Assembly: GCA_964546015.1 (NCBI GenBank)
Contig: CAZJHO010000014.1
Location: forward strand, 1 to 30,023
DNA from: JAFGVL01 sp964546015
Lineage (GTDB): Bacteria; Bacteroidota; Bacteroidia; Bacteroidales; Paludibacteraceae
DNA: 30,023 nucleotides
Direction: 5' to 3'
The translations under genes were made by a program, and so were the position numbers. Below the pieces are notes generated by a model, which searched no databases, was not told the DNA's origin, and saw only the letters and a program-made list of their open reading frames with translations. Positions 23,972 to 30,023 of this stretch are shown here, piece by piece; the stretch's first letter is position 1, and every line of letters begins with the position of its first letter.

Positions 23972-24895
23972 ATGCAAACTATTTTTATAAGGGTTTACGA
24001 TTGCGTAAAAGAAGCTTTTCCTAAAGCTAAAAAAACGGCGCTTTGGATTTTTAAATATATGTTTCCTATTTCTTTGGCAGTGGGATTATTGCAACAAACG
24101 CCTTTTTTTGATTATCTGTCCGAATATGTAAGTCCGGTTTTCTGTTATATAGGCTTGTCGGGCGAGGCTTCGGTAGCTTTTGTAAGTAGTATTTTTGTTA
24201 CACTTTATACACCAATTGCCATTATAGCATCACTTGGATTGGAGGTACGACAAATTATTATTCTTGGATCTATGTGCTTGATTTCGCATAATTTGCCTTT
24301 TGAAACTTTGGTGCAGAAGAAAACAGGCTCGTCTGTTTGGAAGATTGTTGTATTGCGTTTGTCGATGAGCTTTATAACTGCTTTTGTGCTCAATCTTATT
24401 TTGCCTCAAAATGGATTCGGAGAGCCTTTGTTTGAAGTTACACAGTTGGCTTATGATGATATTACCGTATTTTTATCAGTATGGTTAACATCTTCGTTAT
24501 GGCTTTCGTTAAAAATATTTTTAATCATATTCGGATTAATAGTTTTACAGAATATATTAAAAGAATTTTATGTTATAGATTGGCTTTCGAGCAGGGTAGC
24601 GCCATTGATGAAAATGATGGGTTTATCAAAAGATACTTCTTTTCTTTGGGTGGTAGGTCAAACTTTAGGGCTTACTTACGGTTCGGGAATTTTGATGGAA
24701 GAAATGAACAACGGGCTTATAGGAGAAGAAGAAGCTAAGGCGCTTAATTATCATTTAGCTCTTAATCACTCTCAGATAGAAGATACAATGCTTTTTGTGG
24801 CTATTGGTGCACCTTATTTGTGGGTAGCTTTGCCTCGTGTTGTAGGGGCGATAGTTGTGTTGTGGGGTAGGAGAATTTGGTTAAAATATAAATAA
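23972..24895 (+). CDS. Nucleoside-recognition (Gate) domain membrane protein
   Basis: This 307-residue polytopic membrane protein has two nucleoside-recognition/Gate-type halves, as in the SpmA/SpmB and FeoB-Gate families. Each half has a helix-glycine pattern: FPISLAVGLLQQTPFFDYLSEYVSPVFCYIGLSGEASVAFVSS in the first half, and LIVLQNILKEFYVIDWLSSRVAPLMKMMGLSKDTSFLWVVGQTLGLTYGSGIL in the second. Bacteroidota genomes carry single-gene proteins of this kind, with no established substrate. I choose the ATG at 23972 because a -7 element lies between it and the ATG at 23912, which would add 20 residues. The gene is divergent from the pheA operon and shares its control region. Confidence 0.75.
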   Translation: MQTIFIRVYDCVKEAFPKAKKTALWIFKYMFPISLAVGLLQQTPFFDYLSEYVSPVFCYIGLSGEASVAFVSSIFVTLYTPIAIIASLGLEVRQIIILGSMCLISHNLPFETLVQKKTGSSVWKIVVLRLSMSFITAFVLNLILPQNGFGEPLFEVTQLAYDDITVFLSVWLTSSLWLSLKIFLIIFGLIVLQNILKEFYVIDWLSSRVAPLMKMMGLSKDTSFLWVVGQTLGLTYGSGILMEEMNNGLIGEEEAKALNYHLALNHSQIEDTMLFVAIGAPYLWVALPRVVGAIVVLWGRRIWLKYK

Positions 24896-24909
24896 GGTTA
24901 AATTTTTTT

Positions 24910-24917
24910 TACTTTTG
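24910..24917 (+). promoter_or_regulatory. Putative -7 element for the glycosyltransferase gene
   Basis: TACTTTTG matches TAnnTTTG, 21 bases before the ATG at 24939. No TTTG is present at the expected upstream distance, so the site is half supported. Confidence 0.45.
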
Positions 24918-24938
24918 TAATAAAAACATTTTATCAAG

Positions 24939-25679
24939 ATGATACGAAATAAAAAAATAGTAGTGGTGTTTCCGGCTTATAATGCTGCCTCAACTTTACA
25001 ACAAACTTACGATGAAATTCCTTTTGATATTGTAGATTATGTTATTTTGGTGGACGATTGCAGTTACGATGAAACAGTATTGTTAGCTAAACAATTAGGT
25101 ATAAATGAAATAATTGTGCACGAAGAAAACAAAGGTTATGGTGGAAATCAAAAAACTTGTTATGACCGGGCGCTGGAAGTAGGTGCGGATATTGTTGTAA
25201 TGCTTCATCCGGATTATCAATATACGCCGAAACTATTGGCGTCAATGTGTTATGTGATTGCAAATGATGTATATCCGGTGGTTATCGGTTCGCGCATTCT
25301 GGGAAAAGGCGCTTTGAAAGGAGGAATGCCTATTTATAAATATATTGCTAATCGTTTTTTAACCTTAGCACAGAATTTATTAATGCATCAAAAACTTAGT
25401 GAATATCATACCGGATATAGAGCTTTCTCGGCAGAAACATTAAAAAGGATACAGTATAAAAAAAATTCGGACGATTTTGTTTTTGATAATCAAATGTTGG
25501 CACAAATTTTTGATGCCGGATTTGAAATAGGAGAGATAACTTGTCCCACAAAATATTTTGATGAGGCTTCTTCCATTAATTTTCGCCGTAGTGTAAAATA
25601 TGGTTTAGGTGTATTGGGTGTGTCCGTTCGTTATTTTTTACATCGGTTAAAAATTAAAAAATATCATATTTTGCAATAA
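24939..25679 (+). CDS. Family 2 glycosyltransferase, prenyl-phosphate sugar synthase type
   Basis: The 246-residue protein is a GT-A fold family 2 enzyme like DPM1/dolichyl-phosphate mannosyltransferase. It shows VVVFPAYNAASTLQQTYDEIP at the N-terminus, LVDDCSYDET (nucleotide-sugar aspartates), NKGYGGNQKTCYDRAL and MLHPDYQYTP in place of the DAD/DxQ segment, a variant common in bacterial members. No transmembrane helices follow, unlike GtrB or ArnC. It probably charges undecaprenyl phosphate with a sugar on the cytoplasmic face. A GtrA-like flippase and a GT-C-type transferase lie directly beyond it on the other strand, supporting a shared pathway. Confidence 0.88.
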   Translation: MIRNKKIVVVFPAYNAASTLQQTYDEIPFDIVDYVILVDDCSYDETVLLAKQLGINEIIVHEENKGYGGNQKTCYDRALEVGADIVVMLHPDYQYTPKLLASMCYVIANDVYPVVIGSRILGKGALKGGMPIYKYIANRFLTLAQNLLMHQKLSEYHTGYRAFSAETLKRIQYKKNSDDFVFDNQMLAQIFDAGFEIGEITCPTKYFDEASSINFRRSVKYGLGVLGVSVRYFLHRLKIKKYHILQ

Positions 25680-25680
25680 A

Positions 25681-25710
25681 AAAAACGATACTCTTCTGAG
25701 GATCGTTTTT
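25681..25710. terminator. Bidirectional terminator between glycosyltransferase and gtrA-like gene
   Basis: AAAAACGAT and ATCGTTTTT pair, with a 3-bp inner stem CTC/GAG and one A-G mismatch, around a TTCT loop. A and T runs flank both sides. It separates convergent genes ending at 25679 and 25714. Confidence 0.8.
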
Positions 25711-25713
25711 TTA

Positions 25714-26121
25714 TTACTTTCTAAAAGTCATGAATTTATTCAAACAAAACTGTAGTATCCCTACTATAACGAGCGCTACCAATTTAGCATATATTTCATA
25801 CCATTGATTACAAGTTATTAAGAAGTATAGTATGGAAGAACTTAGTAACAAGCCGATCATAGCAGTTAGGTAAAATAAAAGAAAACGCCTCTTTATTTTG
25901 TCTTTTACTTTAAAATTAAAATATCTGTTAAGCGTAAAACTGCAAATAATACCACAATGAACACTTATTACATTTGCGATCAGATAAGGAATCTCCAGTT
26001 TGCATAATATTGTAAAAACGGAAAAATCGAGCAGAGCACTAATCCCACCTATTATAGCATAAAACACAAATTCGCGATATAGGCAATATTGTTTTCGAAC
26101 AAATGTGATTAAGTTTTCCAT
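25714..26121 (-). CDS. GtrA-like membrane protein (putative lipid-linked sugar flippase)
   Basis: The 135-residue protein has four transmembrane segments (about residues 17-37, 43-63, 80-100, 110-130) and the GtrA pattern: REFVFYAIIGGISALLDFSVFTIL, then NVISVHCGIICSFTLNRYFNF, and the C-terminal LNKFMTFRK. GtrA proteins are thought to move undecaprenyl-phosphate sugars across the inner membrane. It is 11 bases downstream of the TMTC-like gene on the same strand, so the two are cotranscribed. Confidence 0.88.
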   Translation of the reverse strand: MENLITFVRKQYCLYREFVFYAIIGGISALLDFSVFTILCKLEIPYLIANVISVHCGIICSFTLNRYFNFKVKDKIKRRFLLFYLTAMIGLLLSSSILYFLITCNQWYEIYAKLVALVIVGILQFCLNKFMTFRK

Positions 26122-26132
26122 TTTTTCGATTT

Positions 26133-28163
26133 TTATTTATTGCCGCATAATTCATATATTGGCAAGAATGCTTCTTGTTTACCTAAACGAAGTGATTCTC
26201 TGAAATCTTGACAAGCCAAGGCTCTTTGTTCCAGTAAAAGATGCAGATTTCCTCTGTTATAAAAATATTCGGCATTGTTGGGATTCATTAAGATGGCTAT
26301 GTTCATATCTTCTAAAGCTAATTCGTATTCGTGTGCGTGAAAATAAATTTCGGCGCGTAAGAAATAAACACTTGGTTTATGTGGCTCTAATACCAAAGCA
26401 TTATTTACATTAACTAATGCGCTTTGAAAATCTTGTCTGAAAATATCATCCTGGGCTGCTTGCATTAGTTTATCAAAATCCGGTTTAGAAGTGGATTCCC
26501 TCATTTTTTCTTTAGTCCTTTTTATACTATTTATAATGGTTGTATCTCCAGGGTGGTGCTTTAATGCAATTTCATAATTTACCAATGCGCTGTCTAAACT
26601 GCCGAAATGGTCTAATAAATCGGCTTTGTAGAAATAACAGCGATAAGCGGACTCTTTATCTTTCCGTGCAGTAGCGGTTAATCCCATTTCGATAGAGCGA
26701 TTCAGATCTTTGAATGCTCCCGTATAGTCATTAAACTTAGCACGCGCAAATCCACGGTTCATAAATGAAAGCATGTTAGGTTGAATGCGGATACTTTGAG
26801 AATAATCAATAATGGCTTTCTCTATATTTTCTTCGCAGCCCATACCAAAAAGCCACGCATTGCCGCGCATAAAATATGCAGAAAAGTTCCACGGACATTT
26901 TTTTATCCCGTCATCGCTGAGTTCATAGGTGTTTTTCCAAACTTTGTTTCTTTCCCAAGATAAATAGCCCAAAATAAGACTTCCTATAGTTAATAGTATA
27001 ACCGGAATAAAGCGCCATTTCGGATTAACTTTATAATAAATCACACCTAATATAAATGCTAAGCCAATGTAAGGTACATACGCATAACGCTCCGATACAA
27101 CTGCCATACCAACAGGGAATATATGCAGCGTCAGACCAATAGTGATAAGATAAAACCCAAGACCAAAAATAAGTGCCCGGCGGTAGGATTTGGCAAATAT
27201 GAAAATAAGTAATAATACTATCCACACCGCCGGAGCCGCATAATACTCCCAAGTAAGATTAAATGTAAACGGATGCAGGTAATTCAGGTTGATCGGGATT
27301 AAGAAAGCTATAATGTAATATACCGATGCATAGATAACAATAAGAGCGTGTTTCCATATTCCAATACCCGAAAAATCCGATATAGCATCAGCTTGTGTGT
27401 ACATCGATACTATGGCAAAGGATGCTGAAACTACAAAGAAAGGCAATTTCTCCAGTCCTATTTTCCACCATGACAGAGGAATAAATAAATATTCTTTTAC
27501 CTCTTCTTTATTTATATCAAAACGGTGAAGGAAATAATCGAAAAGTAACAATAAGACCGGAAGTGTAACTGCTGCCGATTTGGAAAAACAAGATAGTACA
27601 AAGCTACCTACTGCTATCCAAAGATATTTTATTGACTTGGTAGTACAATATTTTATATAGAGCAACAATGTCATCAAGTAAAAGAATGTATATACCACAT
27701 CCTTACGCTCGGCTATCCACGAAACGGACTCTACATGCATAGGATGGATAGCAAAGAATAATGCTACAATTGTAGCAATAGCTTTTTTTTGTGTAAGTCG
27801 ATAAAAAAGAAAAAATGCTAATATGACATTAGCTAAGTGAAACAACAAGTTAGTTAAATGATATCCGTAAGGGTTATTGCCCCATATCTGATAATCGAAC
27901 GCGTAAGTAACCATAGCTAATGGCGAATACATACCCACATACGGGCGTGTAAACAAATGTGCTAAGCTGCTTGGCGATATGGATCGAATATCTTCGTTTT
28001 GATATACATATTCATTATCGTCCCATTCTACAAAATCGTTGTGTAGAGAATTGTAGAATACAATAAAAGTGAAGACCAGAAGGGCAGTTAAAATGAACCA
28101 GTTTTTTGTGTAGAAGAGGTCGGTATTTTTTTTGATAGCTTTCTTTCCTTTTTTCTGTTTCAT
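26133..28163 (-). CDS. TMTC-like membrane glycosyltransferase with TPR repeats
   Basis: The 676-residue protein has a GT-C-like membrane half and a soluble tetratricopeptide half. The membrane half (about residues 22-405) shows FVEWDDNEYVYQN in the first extracytoplasmic loop (acidic pair at 48-49, typical of GT-C catalytic loops), the HPMHVESVSWIAERKDV segment and FSKSAAVTLPVLLLLFDYF, all shared with eukaryotic TMTC O-mannosyltransferases and bacterial relatives. From about residue 425 to the end come several TPR units (RIQPNMLSFMNRGFARAKFNDYTGAFKDLNRSI, VLEPHKPSVYFLRAEIYFHAHEYELALEDMNIAI, LMNPNNAEYFYNRGNLHLLL). A role in protein O-glycosylation from a lipid-linked sugar is plausible, not shown. 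Confidence 0.8.
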   Translation of the reverse strand: MKQKKGKKAIKKNTDLFYTKNWFILTALLVFTFIVFYNSLHNDFVEWDDNEYVYQNEDIRSISPSSLAHLFTRPYVGMYSPLAMVTYAFDYQIWGNNPYGYHLTNLLFHLANVILAFFLFYRLTQKKAIATIVALFFAIHPMHVESVSWIAERKDVVYTFFYLMTLLLYIKYCTTKSIKYLWIAVGSFVLSCFSKSAAVTLPVLLLLFDYFLHRFDINKEEVKEYLFIPLSWWKIGLEKLPFFVVSASFAIVSMYTQADAISDFSGIGIWKHALIVIYASVYYIIAFLIPINLNYLHPFTFNLTWEYYAAPAVWIVLLLIFIFAKSYRRALIFGLGFYLITIGLTLHIFPVGMAVVSERYAYVPYIGLAFILGVIYYKVNPKWRFIPVILLTIGSLILGYLSWERNKVWKNTYELSDDGIKKCPWNFSAYFMRGNAWLFGMGCEENIEKAIIDYSQSIRIQPNMLSFMNRGFARAKFNDYTGAFKDLNRSIEMGLTATARKDKESAYRCYFYKADLLDHFGSLDSALVNYEIALKHHPGDTTIINSIKRTKEKMRESTSKPDFDKLMQAAQDDIFRQDFQSALVNVNNALVLEPHKPSVYFLRAEIYFHAHEYELALEDMNIAILMNPNNAEYFYNRGNLHLLLEQRALACQDFRESLRLGKQEAFLPIYELCGNK

Positions 28164-28190
28164 GTCAATATATTATTTTTTCCTTTGGTG

Positions 28191-28198
28191 CAAAAATA
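28191..28198 (-). promoter_or_regulatory. Putative -7 element for the TMTC-like/gtrA-like operon
   Basis: On the minus strand this reads TATTTTTG, a match to TAnnTTTG, about 28 bases before the start codon at 28163. A TTG 23 bases upstream is further than usual, so the -33 box is uncertain. Confidence 0.5.
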
Positions 28199-28944
28199 CA
28201 TTTTTTATTAAATAATACTGTCAATAATGCGTTTTGTATAATTATTTCTAAATCATATTTTGCTCAATCCCTCTTCATATATGTCATTTATGACTGTCCG
28301 CTAAAACAGTTGGCAATAAAAATTGGTTTTATCATTGTCGTTTTTATGGATTAAAATAAAAAACGAGATTTTAATTTTTGTTATGAAATTATTAAAAACA
28401 ATTAAATAATTAATATTTAATAACAATATATTTTTAAAAGATGTATAATGCTTATGGGGCTTTTTTTGCTTGTTTGAATTTTTATTTACTGATTTTTATC
28501 TCCTTTTTCAAGCAATCTTTTATATATTTTGTTCTTATAAAGAAACTCTTATAGGGTGTTCCCTTTTGTTTTTGTGTTTTTGGAAGGACTTATCCCAAAC
28601 GGGAGAGATGCCCGAGCAGGATAAATTAGATAAAGGTGTATCGGGATATTGTCTTAAGTTATTATCAGTTAAAAAGATAACTTAATGATTGAGATTTTTA
28701 ACTATTAATATTTTAATTGGGTGCATAATTTAATAAATTTTATATTTTTCAGCATATTTCTTGTTTTTTATTTATAAAATATGCATCTTTGTAGGCTAAA
28801 AATAATAATTTTTTGTGTAAAAAAATCAAAAACAATAAGGTATAAGTGCTTTAATGTTAGGAAGTTTAAATTGAATCATCCTTATATTGTGCCTATTTAG
28901 AGATAAGTGGCAAAGAAAAAATAATTTAATCTTTAATAAGATTC
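28199..28944. other. AT-rich non-coding stretch
   Basis: This stretch of about 750 bases between divergent genes has no convincing coding sequence. The only ORF above 60 codons (28470-28685 plus) has low-complexity, Phe/Leu-rich sequence with no family resemblance. It holds a 15-base match to the 5' end of tRNA-Ser (28602-28616), a 7-bp hairpin with arms AAGTTAT and ATAACTT (28656-28684), and a likely promoter for the following gene near 28764-28796. Confidence 0.6.
28764..28796 (+). promoter_or_regulatory. Putative promoter for the surface protein gene
   Basis: TTG and CATCTTTG, about 20 bases apart, resemble the Bacteroides -33/-7 pair with one mismatch in the -7 box (C for T). The leader to the ATG at 28945 would be about 140 bases, AT-rich, without obvious structure. 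Confidence 0.4.
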
Positions 28945-29793
28945 ATGCGTATGAAAACAATTTTACAACAAGCTAATGCGTTTATCTTGCGCAAAAGCTT
29001 AATTAAAAGCAGATGGCTATCTGTTTTATGTTTAATCACGGCTTTTTGGCTGGGTGCTCTGGTGCAGGTAAATGCACAATTTAACTCAGGAATGTATGGG
29101 TTTGAAAGCGGTGCTACCGGTACTCCTTGGAAAAACACCGGAAATCCTGTTAACACAGGAGGTGCTATTGCTTCCGGATCCGATGCAAGAACCGGACTTT
29201 ATGCTGCAAAAGCTGAATGGGCTAGGACACAAACCAACTCTCAAACTTTTGCCGTTGCCGCTGCTTGGAGTGAGTATATTCCAGTAAATTCTACAATCCA
29301 TATTATAGCTTGGATAAAAAGTTCTCCCGCAATGCCTGAAAGAGCTGGCGTGTATGGTTTGATGATAGCTACAAGCAATAAATCTGGTACATTTGCTACT
29401 ACTAATATAGCAGCATCGGCGGCATCGAATAATTCATACACAACAGACTACGAGCGATATTCTATTTCTTGGAAAAGGACTAATACTGGTGTCACTGCCA
29501 CAGCGGCCGGTAGATTTAACCCCAAGATTGCAGGAGGTACTTTCCCTGGTACAGCGGGAGGACATTATTGGCAATTCTTTTACGACGATGTGATTATGTA
29601 CGCGTCCACCAATGACAATCCTACTGACTTGACAGCGCCAAGTGCCCCAACAGGCTCTTCGGTGCAGGATGCGGGCAGTTCTGTTGCCTTTACTTGCGGT
29701 ATTGATAGCAATACTGGCGTTCAATCCAGCCTTTTTATGGAAGAAAACAGGTTCCGGCGATACCTTTATCCTGAACGATCAGGGTGTTTATAG
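28945..29793 (+). CDS. Secreted surface protein, N-terminal part, frame interrupted
   Basis: The N-terminus is a long signal peptide: basic region to residue 23, hydrophobic core about 24-40, and VNA-Q for signal peptidase I after residue 44. The mature part (about 45-215) begins GMYGFESGATGTPWKN and looks like a beta-sandwich domain of the carbohydrate-binding or galactose-binding type, ending YWQFFYDDVIMYA; then comes a T/P/S-rich linker. After about residue 262 the sequence stops looking coherent and ends at 29793, while the neighbouring frame from 29738 continues smoothly. The natural product is thus probably much longer. Such proteins in Bacteroidota often end in a type IX secretion tail, but that part is outside the window. 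No precise function is recognised. Confidence 0.7.
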   Translation: MRMKTILQQANAFILRKSLIKSRWLSVLCLITAFWLGALVQVNAQFNSGMYGFESGATGTPWKNTGNPVNTGGAIASGSDARTGLYAAKAEWARTQTNSQTFAVAAAWSEYIPVNSTIHIIAWIKSSPAMPERAGVYGLMIATSNKSGTFATTNIAASAASNNSYTTDYERYSISWKRTNTGVTATAAGRFNPKIAGGTFPGTAGGHYWQFFYDDVIMYASTNDNPTDLTAPSAPTGSSVQDAGSSVAFTCGIDSNTGVQSSLFMEENRFRRYLYPERSGCL

Positions 29794-30023
29794 CATTGGC
29801 GGTGGTTCTTCCGGGCCTAATAAGGACCAAACGGGCAACTGGACGCTGGTAGCACAAAATACGAGCACCCTTAGCGGGTCAGCGAGCATTTCTTATACTA
29901 CTTTAGCGAATGAAGTTTATAAGATCGTTCACCGTGATTTGGCGTACAACTATTCAGAGGCATTGACCGTAGTAGTAAGCTCTTCCTCTTCACCTCGGAT
30001 CATTCCCGGAGGAAGCACCAACC
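29738..30023 (+). CDS. Continuation of the surface protein in the +1 frame, incomplete at window end
   Basis: This frame reads WKKTGSGDTFILNDQGVYSI and on through NWTLVAQNTSTLSGSASISYTTLANEVYKIVHRDLAYNYSEA without a stop to the window end. It has no start codon or signal peptide of its own and has the Ser/Thr/Gly-rich, Ig-like character expected for the body of the preceding protein. Removing one T from the five-T run at 29732-29736 joins the frames (SSLLWKKTG). Either the base is an assembly or sequencing error or the gene is truly frameshifted. Confidence 0.65.

Noticed and set aside
28290..28322. Possible insertion-sequence end (ACTGT-CCGCTAAA-ACAGT)
   Set aside because: The short 5-bp inverted arms look like an IS tip, but there is no transposase, no matching second end and no target duplication in reach.
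28470..28685. 71-codon ORF on the plus strand
   Set aside because: Low-complexity Phe/Leu-rich N-terminal half, no family resemblance, no promoter or ribosome site, and it overlaps the tRNA-Ser-like fragment.
28602..28690. A complete tRNA-Ser gene
   Set aside because: Only the first 15 bases match. The D-stem cannot close, no T-loop (GTTCRA) follows within the expected distance, and no 3' acceptor strand complements GGAGAGA.

Overview
The window is a piece of a chromosome from the phylum Bacteroidota, most likely order Bacteroidales. Three things point there: the gene order tRNA-Trp, secE, nusG, rplK, rplA, rplJ, rplL, rpoB, rpoC; the lengths and motifs of RpoB (1270 aa) and RpoC (1429 aa); and promoters of the TTTG / TAnnTTTG type ahead of several genes. 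Genes are AT-rich with weak or absent Shine-Dalgarno sequences. I do not name a genus.

Layout. (1) 1-11336, plus strand: the 3' end of tRNA-Trp, then the export, ribosomal-protein and RNA-polymerase cluster, with a strong hairpin terminator/attenuator between rplL and rpoB and a heptamer-based palindrome between rpoB and rpoC. (2) 11337-16224, plus strand: rimP, nusA and infB, each of the two promoters followed by a structured leader. (3) 16242-17285: a membrane acyltransferase. (4) 17347-19324, minus strand: serS, and the rplU-rpmA pair with a structured leader of about 97 nt. (5) 19471-23852, minus strand: an aromatic amino acid operon, pheA, aminotransferase, DAHP synthase/chorismate mutase fusion, tyrA. 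(6) 23972-28163: a nucleoside-recognition membrane protein, then a prenyl-phosphate glycosyltransferase, a GtrA-like flippase and a TMTC-like GT-C/TPR membrane protein, which together resemble a lipid-linked glycosylation module. (7) 28164-28944: AT-rich non-coding DNA. (8) 28945-end: a secreted surface protein interrupted by a one-base frameshift, running off the window.

The most interesting system is ahead of pheA. A promoter reading leftwards is followed by an 18-codon leader ORF encoding MMSSPTYFFFYFYFYFKK, with ten aromatic residues in a row. Its stop codon forms the start of an 11-nt segment that can pair perfectly with the 5' arm and loop of a strong intrinsic terminator further on. 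These are the parts of a classical ribosome-mediated transcription attenuator sensing charged tRNA-Phe and tRNA-Tyr, controlling the Phe/Tyr branch and the first shikimate-pathway enzyme together. Downstream, a perfect 21-nt inverted repeat brackets the pheA start codon, with one copy inside the pheA coding sequence, and may add translational control.

A second theme is a set of three intergenic palindromes (rpoB/rpoC, tyrA/aroF, aminotransferase/pheA). Their sequences differ, but each is built from short tandem words of 7 or 8 nt repeated in inverted orientation, as if one class of element had spread through operon-internal gaps.
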